63,322 nucleotides of DNA from assembly GCA_937916135.1 (NCBI GenBank), contig CALFTQ010000176.1:1-63322 (forward strand). The letters are read 5' to 3'. The translations under genes were made by a program, and so were the position numbers. This document shows positions 1-7,828 of the stretch, one piece after another. The notes beneath the pieces are model-generated. The model did not search any database. It was not told the origin of the DNA and was given only the letters and a program-made list of their open reading frames with translations. The DNA comes from an uncultured Verrucomicrobiales bacterium. Its GTDB lineage: Bacteria; Verrucomicrobiota; Verrucomicrobiia; Verrucomicrobiales; Akkermansiaceae. Every line of letters starts with the position of its first letter. The first letter of the stretch is position 1.

Positions 1-78
1 CACCGCCTCGCTATGGGTATGTCGCCCGTTTCACGGGCTTTGAATGCCGCTCGCTGGCGCTCGCAAACTAATCGCCAA

Positions 79-162
79 ATTCCCATTTGTCGAGCAAGGG
101 GGGCTACTTCCAAAAGGTTGCTGATATTTCTATTCTCTACAAAATCTTTGGGACACGTGTGA
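79..162 (+). repeat. Dispersed element arm, copy 1
   Basis: This stretch is nearly the same as 34945-35027 and partly matches 32111-32212. All three share the run from the AATTCC-AATTTGTC-like start, through TTGCTGATATTTCTATT, to CAAAATCTTTGGGACACG. In the 34.8-35.0 kb copy the last 18 bases form one terminal inverted repeat. Here the matching left arm would lie before the window start, so this is taken as the right arm of a longer element. It sits directly upstream of the tRNA promoter. Bases 1-78 hold short GC-rich palindromes (for example GCCCGTTTCACGGGC) and no gene. Confidence 0.7.
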
Positions 163-189
163 GAAAAATCACTTTTTTTCAAAAAAGTC

Positions 190-218
190 TTGACGTGGCG
201 GCCGATTGGTGGTATACT
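190..218 (+). promoter_or_regulatory. Sigma-70 type promoter of the initiator tRNA
   Basis: TTGACG (190-195) and TATACT (213-218) are separated by 17 bp, a near-consensus housekeeping promoter. The mature tRNA begins 34 bp after the -10 box. Confidence 0.8.
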
Positions 219-252
219 CTGGCCGCACCCACCGGGGTGGCTTAAATAAAAT

Positions 253-326
253 CGCGGGATGGAGCAGCCAGGTAGCTCGTCAGGCTCATAACCTGAAGGC
301 CGCAGGTTCAAATCCTGCTCCCGCAA
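253..326 (+). tRNA. Initiator tRNA-fMet (CAT anticodon)
   Basis: The 74 bases fold as a full cloverleaf with anticodon CAT at 287-289. C1 faces A72 at the end of the acceptor stem, the mismatch that marks bacterial initiator tRNAs for formylation. CCA is not encoded. The anticodon stem reads TCAGG/CCTGA, so the 29:41 pair is A:U. Only two of the usual three consecutive G:C pairs (30:40 and 31:39) are present. It stands alone with its own promoter and terminator. Confidence 0.95.
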
Positions 327-331
327 TCGAG

Positions 332-364
332 AAAAAGCTCAATTCTTCGGAATTGAGCTTTTTT
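332..364 (+). terminator. Rho-independent terminator of tRNA-fMet
   Basis: A perfect 10-bp stem (336-345 with 350-359) closes a TTCG loop and is followed by six T. Confidence 0.93.
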
Positions 365-405
365 ATGCTTGCATTGCAGGCATAACATGTTAATTTGTCG
401 GGAAT

Positions 406-1206
406 ATGCGTTCTCTTGTAAAATCAATAGCTCTGGCGGCGGTGGCGTGGGTGCTCAGCTCCTGCGCGACGCAGGTGTATCTGAGCAAGTGGGAGCCCTC
501 GCAGGTGGATTTGCCACGCGGGACGGTGCTGCATGTGGATGTGGAGGCCCGCGGGCCGCTGCGCCATGAGCTGCAGCGCGCCTTTGCGCAGCAGATTGCG
601 GCGGATGGATACTACAGCCTGCATGGCAACGGGCCGTGTACGCATCTGCGCCTGCACCATGTGCATGTGAACATGGTGGAACCCGCCCGGGATGATAAGC
701 ACCGCAGGCGCGCCTACCCGAATCGCGTGGAGCTCAGGGCCGATGTCATCAGCAATTACCAGCGCATCTACCGCCGCGAAGTTTCGGAGTATGTGAGCTG
801 CGATTATGAGTATCGCCCGGATTGGGAGGAGGTGGCAGAGGATATTGCCGCTGAGGTGATGAGCGAGCTCACGCCGCACCTGCGCCGTTACAGCATGGGG
901 GTGGATGCCGTGGAGGGCAACCCGGCTGTGGAGCAGGCGGCACTGGCCTGCGCCGCCGGCAACTGGGAGCAGGGGCGCGCCCTGGCCCAGGCCGCGCTGC
1001 AGCAGAACCCGGCTGAGGCCGAGGCCTGCTATGTGCTCGGCATCATTGAGCGCAATGCGCGCCATTATTCCGCCTCCGATTCCTGGTTCCGGAAGGCGCA
1101 CAGCCTGAAGCCGGAGAGCAAGTACGCCTCTGCCCTGCGCGGTAATGCTCAGCTGCAGCAGGATGAAAGGCGGGCCCACGCCCAGTTGAATGGCAATGCG
1201 GGGTAA
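406..1206 (+). CDS. Lipoprotein with C-terminal TPR-like repeats
   Basis: The 266-aa product begins with a basic n-region and a hydrophobic stretch ending in a lipobox-like LSSC around residue 19, so it is probably a membrane-anchored lipoprotein. Residues ~25-165 are a charged domain that I do not recognise. Residues ~175-240 look like two TPR-like helical pairs (short helices with repeated A-x-G-N-W and A-C-Y-V-L-G patterns), suggesting protein-protein contact. The ATG at 406 follows the tRNA terminator by 41 bp. The next gene overlaps its 3' end, so the two are probably cotranscribed. Function is unknown. Confidence 0.75.
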   Translation: MRSLVKSIALAAVAWVLSSCATQVYLSKWEPSQVDLPRGTVLHVDVEARGPLRHELQRAFAQQIAADGYYSLHGNGPCTHLRLHHVHVNMVEPARDDKHRRRAYPNRVELRADVISNYQRIYRREVSEYVSCDYEYRPDWEEVAEDIAAEVMSELTPHLRRYSMGVDAVEGNPAVEQAALACAAGNWEQGRALAQAALQQNPAEAEACYVLGIIERNARHYSASDSWFRKAHSLKPESKYASALRGNAQLQQDERRAHAQLNGNAG

Positions 1207-1615
1207 GAATGTAGTGCTGGAGCTGCGCGGGGTGCGCGACGGGATGGTGCATTTCCGCCTGCACCTGGGGCACCGCCGCGGCCTGCCTGCGGGGTTTTTG
1301 CGTACGTACTGTGCGGAATCGTGGGGCGAGCGGCTGCTGAGGTATATGGCCCGGTGCCTGTGCGGACAGTCGCGCCACCATTTTCGCATGAAGGTGCCGC
1401 CCTATGATGCCTCCCTGTACGGCGTTTTCGCCTGGCGGCTGGAGGAGGCCTTCAGTGTGCTCAGGAAGGCCGGTTTCCTGCTGTATGATGATAGACGCGG
1501 GGAATGGGCTCCGAAGGAGATTTACGGGCATCTGAGGCAGCAGGGGAGGGCATCTGCGCCCATGCCGGTGCTGCGGGAGGCCCCCGGTGGCTATGAGGAA
1601 GTCTCCGGGGGCTGA
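1190..1615 (+). CDS. Hypothetical protein, 141 aa
   Basis: The frame overlaps the preceding lipoprotein gene by 17 bases, typical of translational coupling. ATG at 1190 or 1196 could start it. The product is basic, with no signal peptide or membrane segment, and two short strand-rich stretches (residues ~5-30 and ~60-105). I recognise no family. A GC-rich inverted repeat (GCCCCCGG at 1580-1587 with CCGGGGGC at 1605-1612) at the 3' end may help stop transcription between this gene and the convergent one. Confidence 0.55.
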   Translation: MAMRGKNVVLELRGVRDGMVHFRLHLGHRRGLPAGFLRTYCAESWGERLLRYMARCLCGQSRHHFRMKVPPYDASLYGVFAWRLEEAFSVLRKAGFLLYDDRRGEWAPKEIYGHLRQQGRASAPMPVLREAPGGYEEVSGG

Positions 1616-1630
1616 TGGGGGAGGGGCTGT

Positions 1631-2542
1631 TCAGCGGGTGAACTGAATGCCGGCGGCAGCCTGGCGGATGTCATCCACCGAGATATCGGCTTCCTGGAGC
1701 GAGGGGAAACCGGGGGCGGGGTTTTCCCACCAGCCGGCCAGGCCGCCCAGGGCGAGCAGCTCCGCGAAGCAGGTGCAGCTTTTGAGCAGGCGCAGCAGGT
1801 CTTTTGCCTCGTGGAACTGGGTCCACACATCGTCATCCTGCCGCACGAGGCGGGCCATCAGCCTGATAAGCTTTTCGGGTTTGCAGGGGCGGGCGGTGGT
1901 GTATTCCACCTCTGCCGCCCAGAAGTCCGCATCATGCCGGTGCCGCAGGCGGTTCCAGAAGGTAGGCTTGTGCTGCGTGTGCACGCGCACCATCCGCTGG
2001 CAGAGCCCCTCGCTGTACAGGGTGCTGCCGGGGGCCTCCTGCAGAAAATCGGCATCCATCCGGGGAAGTCCGGCGGGGGAGCAGATGAGCTGGGGGATTT
2101 CATCCTCTCCCACCAGAATCAGGGGGAAGGGAAGCTGAATCTCACGGCAGTAGGGCCCGCGGGGAGTGGCGCTTCCGGGGGCTTGCTTCAGCCTGAAAAG
2201 AAAGCCCAGCAGCGGGGTGATGATGAGGTTGGGAATAGAGCCGTAATCAATCAGGAAACCTGCGAGCGGCACCACTAAGGGAGCGCCTTTCACGCCGAGC
2301 ACTGCGTCCAGGTCCTTGAGAAGAGGCGTGGAGTATTCGGGCAGCCCCAGAACAAGAATGGAGAAGGCGGCGGTGAGAAACATGCCACCCAGAAAAGGAA
2401 CGATGCATGTTTCAACATACTTGCGCGGCTTACGCCATTTCTCCCACACCCAGAAGCCGATGTTGCACCAGTTGAGCAGGGCGATCAGCAGTCCCGGAAT
2501 CAGGGGGAGACAGGCGATGCAGATGATGAAGATGGTTTTCAT
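1631..2542 (-). CDS. Hypothetical membrane protein, 303 aa
   Basis: The N-terminal third holds about three hydrophobic segments (residues ~3-25, ~48-68 and ~88-112). The rest is a soluble tail with no motif known to me. The start overlaps the stop of the upstream secreted-protein gene by 4 bases (ATGA), so the pair forms an operon. It is probably an inner-membrane protein with a large cytoplasmic domain. No function is proposed. Confidence 0.7.
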   Translation of the reverse strand: MKTIFIICIACLPLIPGLLIALLNWCNIGFWVWEKWRKPRKYVETCIVPFLGGMFLTAAFSILVLGLPEYSTPLLKDLDAVLGVKGAPLVVPLAGFLIDYGSIPNLIITPLLGFLFRLKQAPGSATPRGPYCREIQLPFPLILVGEDEIPQLICSPAGLPRMDADFLQEAPGSTLYSEGLCQRMVRVHTQHKPTFWNRLRHRHDADFWAAEVEYTTARPCKPEKLIRLMARLVRQDDDVWTQFHEAKDLLRLLKSCTCFAELLALGGLAGWWENPAPGFPSLQEADISVDDIRQAAAGIQFTR

Positions 2543-3510
2543 GGGCGATGGCAGGGGGTGAGGGTGTCGGGGTAGGCGTGCTCCTCCATATTGAGCTTAT
2601 CTTCCTCTGCCCTGGGTGCGGGGGGATTGGGATTGAAAATGCCCAGGTCCTGGGTGATGAGCATGTAATCATGCGGTAACTCCGGATGCCGGAAATCCTC
2701 AATGGAGAGGTGCTCTTTTCCATCCCCATCGACAATCGGTACTTCCAGCCATATGGAATGAGGCTCGGAGATGTAGACATCGCCCGGCAGAAGGCAGACC
2801 CGCAGAAGCTTGTCGTCGTCCCATGTTGAGCCGAAGACGCCAACTCGGCGGCAGTGCGGCCCAACTTTCCGGCACAGGATGGCTACGGGCCTGCTGCCAT
2901 ACCTGGTGCAGAGGAAGTATGCTGCGGTCGCCCCCACGCATTCGTGCCGAAGCCGGTAGGTCCCTTCTTCTTGATTTGCCGGGAGAAGTGAGGTCCTTAA
3001 GTCATGATAATAGGCGGGAGGGAAGCTGATGGGATTCCGGTGGGGAATGGGGACCTCGAAATCTTTTTCCTGGAGATAGTGGTACTTATCGGTTGCGGAT
3101 TGGCGATAAAGGGTGCCGGTGATTTTCTGCGGATGGGCATCCGTGCCGAAGGTGTCGCACTTGGCAAAAAAGCAGAGCGATGCTCCCGGGGGCAGGCTGA
3201 TATCGGCCCAGAGCGACAAGCAGTTTACCCGGGCAGGGCGGGGAATTTTCGGAACAAAGTTCAAATCATCGCTGCGCACGGTTATGGTTACATCACTGCT
3301 GGTATTCCGGATCCTGAGGCAGGCATAGTGGCAGTTGCTCACAATTCCCTCGTGTGCGAAGTGGCGGATGGTGTAGTAATCTTCTGGTATATCGCTGCCG
3401 CGGCAGAAGCCCAGAAAGGTGTATTCTGCTTCGCCAAATGCCGCGCCGACCACCCAGAAAAGGCAGGCAAGGCAGGTCAGGAATCGATAAAGAGGAGACA
3501 TCAGTGGCAT
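2539..3510 (-). CDS. Hypothetical secreted protein, 323 aa
   Basis: A signal peptide is evident (hydrophobic core FLTCLACLFWVVGAAFG, cleavage near AFG-EA around residue 26). The mature part is rich in beta-strand-like segments and in cysteines (several between residues 60 and 215), suggesting a disulphide-bonded periplasmic or surface protein. ATG at 3510 or 3501 could start it. It is coupled by ATGA to the membrane protein downstream, so the two may act together. Family not recognised. Confidence 0.7.
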   Translation of the reverse strand: MPLMSPLYRFLTCLACLFWVVGAAFGEAEYTFLGFCRGSDIPEDYYTIRHFAHEGIVSNCHYACLRIRNTSSDVTITVRSDDLNFVPKIPRPARVNCLSLWADISLPPGASLCFFAKCDTFGTDAHPQKITGTLYRQSATDKYHYLQEKDFEVPIPHRNPISFPPAYYHDLRTSLLPANQEEGTYRLRHECVGATAAYFLCTRYGSRPVAILCRKVGPHCRRVGVFGSTWDDDKLLRVCLLPGDVYISEPHSIWLEVPIVDGDGKEHLSIEDFRHPELPHDYMLITQDLGIFNPNPPAPRAEEDKLNMEEHAYPDTLTPCHRP

Positions 3511-3540
3511 TCTGGCACAATGGCACCGAATTGCAAGAAT

Positions 3541-3624
3541 AAATTGATGTTTGTTGTTATCGGAGCACGGGACTTCCGTCTTCGCCCTATGGGCTACGCC
3601 GAGACAGGAAAGTTCCGTGCTCCC
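3541..3624. repeat. Palindromic intergenic repeat (REP-like)
   Basis: The stretch opens AAATTGATGTTTGT and contains GGAGCACGG (3562-3570) facing CCGTGCTCC (3615-3623). The same opening and arms occur at 34843-34926 in the centre of the 214-bp element, so it is a second copy of that element's core. It lies between two oppositely placed transcription units. Confidence 0.7.
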
Positions 3625-3657
3625 AAAAAAACACCCGGTCCCATGCGGGGCCGGGTG
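3625..3657 (-). terminator. Terminator of the Ca2+ ATPase gene
   Basis: On the minus strand CACCCGG pairs with CCGGGTG (3651-3657 and 3632-3638), followed by seven T (3625-3631). It lies 26 bp past the ATPase stop. Confidence 0.88.
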
Positions 3658-3682
3658 GGGAAAGTCCGGATGCCGGGGCTCT

Positions 3683-6580
3683 TTACCTGGTGCGGAGGCG
3701 GCCGACGAGGCGCACTACCTCCCCGATGATGAGGACGGGGCAGGTGACGGCGGCGATGGTGAGCCATTCGCAGAGGGTGAGGGGCACCGTGCGGAAGATG
3801 TCACCACCGAACTGGGTGGCCAGCACCTGGCCGAAGAGGATGATGGCCAGGATGAAGAGGAAGCTGCGGTTGGCAAAGATGCCGTTCACGAAGCTGTTGT
3901 TGGTGCCGTAGACACGGGCGTTGAACAGGTTCCAGAACTGCAGCATCACGAAGCCGGTGAAGAGCATGGTGACGGAGTGGCGGAAGGCCTCCGGCTCCGC
4001 GTCCTGAGAGGGCATGCCCTTCACATAGCTCACCAGGGCGATGATGAAGCCGATGCCGAGGCAGAGAATCCAGCGCCACATGGTGGGGGTGATGATGAAG
4101 GCGAACTTGTTGCGCGGCTTCTGCTCCATCACGTCATCGCTGGGCGGCTCAGAGGCCAGGGCCAGGGCGGCGAAGGTGTCCATGATGAGGTTCACCCAGA
4201 GCATCTGCGTGACGGTGAGCGGCAGCTCGCAGCCGATGAAGGGCCCGAGCGCGGCGATACCGCAGGCCGCCACATTCACCGTGAGCTGGAAGACAATGAA
4301 CTTCTGGATGTTGCGGTAGAGCGAGCGGCCCCACTTGATGGCGCGGATGATGGAGGCGAAGGAGTCATCCAGCAGGATGATATCCGAGGCTTCTTTGGCC
4401 ACGGAGGTGCCGGTGATGCCCATGGAGAGGCCCACATCGGCGTGGTTGAGGGCGGGGGCATCATTGGTGCCATCGCCGGTCACGGCGACGACGTGGCCCT
4501 TTTCCTGCAGGGCGTTGACCAGGCGGAGCTTATCCATGGGCTTGGCGCGGGAAAGCACGCGGAGGTCATTGACGCCATCCAGCAGCTGCTGGTCGGTGAG
4601 CTGTCCGAACTGGTCGCCGGTGAGCACGGCGCCCTGGGGCAGCTCACCCTCCGGCAGCAGGCCGATTTCGCGGCCGATCTGACAGGCGGTTTCGAAGTTA
4701 TCGCCGGTCACAATCTTGATACCTACGCCGGCCTTGTGGCAGGAGGCCACGGCGGCGGGCACATCCGGGCGCACCGGGTCCTGGATGACGAAGCAGCCGA
4801 GCCAGGTGAGGCCGGTGCAGGCATCCTTCACGGCCTCGGGGGTATCGGCACGGCCTTCCTTATAGGCGAGGCCGAGCACTCGCATGGCCTTGCGCTGGGC
4901 GGTGCGGATGATGGTGAGCACCTCCTCGCGGGCGGCCTCGGTGAGCTCGCCTGCATAGGCGGCGGAGCACCGGGAGAGCACCACCTCGGGCGCACCTTTC
5001 AGGAAGATGACATCCTTGCCCAGCACGGCAGAGTGGCCGCAGGTGGCCATGAACTTGTTCTGCGTGTGGAAGGGCAGCTGCGCGATGACGCTGAACTTGC
5101 TGCGGGCCTCGGCATAGGACACGCCCTTGTCGTTCAGGAACATGAGCATGGCGCCCTCGGTCACGTTGCCGAGCACCTTGCCGGCTTCGTCCAGGTCGGC
5201 GGTGGAGTTGGCCGCCACGGCCTCGGTGAGCAGCGGGAAGATGGGGGCGGCGGTGCCTTGCTCATTCACGCCGGGGAAATTGGCCTCGCGCACGCTCATG
5301 AGGTTCATGGTGAGGGTGCCGGTCTTATCGGAGCAGACAACGGTGGCGGCGCCGATGGTTTCGCAGGCGTCCATCTCGCGCACCAGGTTGTTCTGTTTGG
5401 CCATCTTGCGCATGCTGTAGGCCAGGCTCAGGGTCACGCTCATGGGCAGACCCTCCGGCACGGACACCACGATGAGCGTGATGGCAATCATGAAGTAGGT
5501 GAGAATCTTATCCGCAGCGGCCTGGGGCATCCAGGTGGCGGGCTCGGCGGGCAGGATGCCGCTGCCGATGAGTGCGCCCACGGCCACGCCGAAGATGAGC
5601 GCGCCGGTGATGAGGCACTTGATCCACACGCCGAAGCCGCTCTGCTTCACCCAGGCGGGGGAGGGGATGCGCACCCTGGCATAGCCCAGCAGGTCGCGGA
5701 TGACCGGGTACCAGATTTTCAGCGTGGCGGCGGCAATGCCGGCGATGAGGGCGGCAAAGAAGTACCACTGGCTGGTGGAGAGCACGAACTTGCCCAGCAG
5801 CGCATCATGCGCCACCAGGGAGATGAAGAGGATGAGGGCAATGGAGGTGCCCACCACGTTGATGGCCTGGGAGAGGCTCTCCAGCTGCAGGTTCAGCGGG
5901 GATTTGGCGCCGGTCTCCTTGGTGGCGGCTTCGGCCACCTTGCCGATTTCGGTGGAATCGCCCACTTTGGTCACGCAGATGATGCCGTGGCCATCGGTCA
6001 CGAGGGTGCTGCGCAGCACCACGTTGCGCGGGTAGGCGCCGGGCAGGGTTTCCTCTTCCTCGGTGGGGACTTTGAGCACGGGCTCGGATTCACCGGTGAG
6101 GGAGGACTGGTTCACGCGCAGGGAGGAGGACTCCAGCACCACGCCGTCTGCCGGTACTTCCACGCCGGTTTCGAGGGTCACGATATCGCCCACCACCAGC
6201 TCATTCTTGGGTACCATGGTGTGCTTGCCGTCGCGCAGCACGCGCACGGGGGTCACATCGTTCACCTTGTTGAGGATATCGAACTCCTTGTTGGCGCGGT
6301 ACTCGTTCACAAAGCCCACCGTGGTGGCCAGAAGCACGGCGCACATGATGCCGATGCTCTCAATCGGGCTGTGCTCACCGGGGGAGAGCAGCACGGGAAT
6401 GAAGGAAATGATGGCGGCGGCAATGAGGATGACGATGAGCGGGTCGGCAAACTTGCGGGCCAGTTCCACCCACCACGGGTCGCGGCTGGGCGGGGTCATT
6501 TCATTGCTTCCGTATTTCTTGCGGCTTTCCTCTACCTGGGCAGTGGTCAGGCCGGTGTGGATGTCGGTGGTCGTTTTCAT
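3683..6580 (-). CDS. PMCA-type calcium-translocating P-type ATPase
   Basis: This 965-aa protein is a type II P-type ATPase that exports Ca2+ with ATP hydrolysis. Visible motifs are the transmembrane PEGLP, the phosphorylation site SDKTGTLT, TGDNF, and the hinge GDGTNDAPALNHADVG. The sequence after PEGLP (MSVTLSLAYSMRKMAKQNNL) resembles type IIB (plasma-membrane) pumps more than SERCA. About ten hydrophobic segments are present. An extra membrane-proximal insert of ~80 residues follows the second helix pair. I chose the ATG at 6580, which begins the usual N-terminal cation-ATPase domain. Upstream in-frame ATGs (6598, 6625) lack ribosome-binding support. It has its own terminator and is separated by another terminator from the upstream sugar operon. 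Confidence 0.93.
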   Translation of the reverse strand: MKTTTDIHTGLTTAQVEESRKKYGSNEMTPPSRDPWWVELARKFADPLIVILIAAAIISFIPVLLSPGEHSPIESIGIMCAVLLATTVGFVNEYRANKEFDILNKVNDVTPVRVLRDGKHTMVPKNELVVGDIVTLETGVEVPADGVVLESSSLRVNQSSLTGESEPVLKVPTEEEETLPGAYPRNVVLRSTLVTDGHGIICVTKVGDSTEIGKVAEAATKETGAKSPLNLQLESLSQAINVVGTSIALILFISLVAHDALLGKFVLSTSQWYFFAALIAGIAAATLKIWYPVIRDLLGYARVRIPSPAWVKQSGFGVWIKCLITGALIFGVAVGALIGSGILPAEPATWMPQAAADKILTYFMIAITLIVVSVPEGLPMSVTLSLAYSMRKMAKQNNLVREMDACETIGAATVVCSDKTGTLTMNLMSVREANFPGVNEQGTAAPIFPLLTEAVAANSTADLDEAGKVLGNVTEGAMLMFLNDKGVSYAEARSKFSVIAQLPFHTQNKFMATCGHSAVLGKDVIFLKGAPEVVLSRCSAAYAGELTEAAREEVLTIIRTAQRKAMRVLGLAYKEGRADTPEAVKDACTGLTWLGCFVIQDPVRPDVPAAVASCHKAGVGIKIVTGDNFETACQIGREIGLLPEGELPQGAVLTGDQFGQLTDQQLLDGVNDLRVLSRAKPMDKLRLVNALQEKGHVVAVTGDGTNDAPALNHADVGLSMGITGTSVAKEASDIILLDDSFASIIRAIKWGRSLYRNIQKFIVFQLTVNVAACGIAALGPFIGCELPLTVTQMLWVNLIMDTFAALALASEPPSDDVMEQKPRNKFAFIITPTMWRWILCLGIGFIIALVSYVKGMPSQDAEPEAFRHSVTMLFTGFVMLQFWNLFNARVYGTNNSFVNGIFANRSFLFILAIILFGQVLATQFGGDIFRTVPLTLCEWLTIAAVTCPVLIIGEVVRLVGRLRTR

Positions 6581-6659
6581 AAGATTGGGGTGGTGCATTA
6601 TAATGCCAGGCAAGCCCGAATGCAAGACTTAAGAAACACGGGGAGAGGCTGAGGGGCAA

Positions 6660-6692
6660 GAAACGGCCACCGCAGGGGAATCTGCGGTGGCC
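6660..6692 (-). terminator. Terminator closing the sialic-acid/PFK operon
   Basis: GGCCACCGCAG (6665-6675 on plus) pairs perfectly with CTGCGGTGGCC (6682-6692). On the minus strand it is followed by GTTTCTT. It lies 30 bp past the PFK stop. Confidence 0.75.
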
Positions 6693-6721
6693 CGAAATGA
6701 TATGTGCGGGTAATGCGGAAA

Positions 6722-7822
6722 TCAGAAGTTGCCCAGGTCGCTGGAATCGCCGAAGGAGATGCCGATTTCGCGGGCAGCGTCGATGAGCTGGCTCTTGCTA
6801 TCCACCAGGTGGAGGGTGCGCACTGCCTCTTCGATGGGCATGGAGACCATGTCCGTGCGGTGCAGGGCCACGGTCTCGCCGAACTTGCCTTCCTCGATGA
6901 GGTCGATAGCCTTGGTGCCGCAGCGCACGCCGAGCACTCGGTCGAAGGGGATGGGGGAGCCGCCGCGCTGGGTGTGGCCCAGCACGCAGTAGCGGGTTTC
7001 GATGCCGGTGATGGTCTCCAGCTTGGTGGAGAGGAAGGCCGCGATACCGCCGAGGCGCACTTCGCCCTTGGTTTCTTCATCCAGCGTGAGGAGCTTGCCG
7101 CCGATGGTGGCGCCCTCGCTCACCACGATGATGATTTCGCGCTGCCCCAGTGCCTTGGTGAGCTCTACCTTGCGCACGACGTCCTCCAGGGTGAAGGGAA
7201 TCTCGGGGATGAGAATCACATCTGCACCGCCGGAGATACCGCCGTACAGGGCAATCCAGCCGGCGTGGCGGCCCATCACCTCCACCACCATCATGCGCTG
7301 GTGGGAGAAAGCGGTGGTGCGCAGGCGGTCCAGCTGCTTGCTGACCACGGAAACGGCGGTCCAGAAGCCGAAGGTGTAGTCCGTGGCGCCCAGGTCGTTA
7401 TCGATGGTCTTGGGCACGCCCACGATGGGCAGGCCGATCTGGCGGAGCTCCTGACCGATGGTCTGGGAGCCATCGCCACCCACCACGATGAGGGCGGAGA
7501 GACCGAGACGCTCCACAGTAGCCTTACTGCGGGCCAGAACGTCCTCTGCAATCTGCATACGGCCACCCACACCGCTCTTCACGGTGAAGTTGCCTTTGTT
7601 CACCGTGCCGAGGATGGTGCCGCCGGTGGAGCGGATGTTGAGGCAGTTTTCCGGCGTAAGGATGCGCCAGCGCTCGTTTTCGGGCGTGGAGAGCAGTCCT
7701 TCGAAACCGTCGTAGAAACCGTAAACTGTCCAGCCGCGGGCGGAGGCAGCCGCCACGGCGCCTTCAATCACGGCGTTGAGACCGGGGCAGTCGCCACCGG
7801 CGTTGAGAATACCTATGTTCAT
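6722..7822 (-). CDS. 6-phosphofructokinase (intact copy)
   Basis: The 366-aa protein phosphorylates fructose 6-phosphate in glycolysis. It keeps the nucleotide loop GGDCPG (residues 9-14), GGDGS (115-119), PKTIDND (137-143, with catalytic Asp141 and Asp143) and MGRHAG (183-188). Gly118 points to ATP as donor, while Lys in PKTIDND is typical of plant-type, PPi or mixed-group enzymes, so donor choice needs assay. The start lies only 6 bp after the carboxypeptidase-like gene, making it the last gene of the five-gene operon. It is paralogous to the gene at 8788-9969, but only this copy keeps the catalytic residues. Confidence 0.95.
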   Translation of the reverse strand: MNIGILNAGGDCPGLNAVIEGAVAAASARGWTVYGFYDGFEGLLSTPENERWRILTPENCLNIRSTGGTILGTVNKGNFTVKSGVGGRMQIAEDVLARSKATVERLGLSALIVVGGDGSQTIGQELRQIGLPIVGVPKTIDNDLGATDYTFGFWTAVSVVSKQLDRLRTTAFSHQRMMVVEVMGRHAGWIALYGGISGGADVILIPEIPFTLEDVVRKVELTKALGQREIIIVVSEGATIGGKLLTLDEETKGEVRLGGIAAFLSTKLETITGIETRYCVLGHTQRGGSPIPFDRVLGVRCGTKAIDLIEEGKFGETVALHRTDMVSMPIEEAVRTLHLVDSKSQLIDAAREIGISFGDSSDLGNF

Positions 7823-7828
7823 GAGATG

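Noticed and set aside
3551..6652. A long open plus-strand frame opposite the Ca2+ ATPase gene
   Set aside because: Its predicted product is a low-complexity His/Gly/Glu-rich shadow of a high-GC gene, while the minus strand encodes a complete P-type ATPase.
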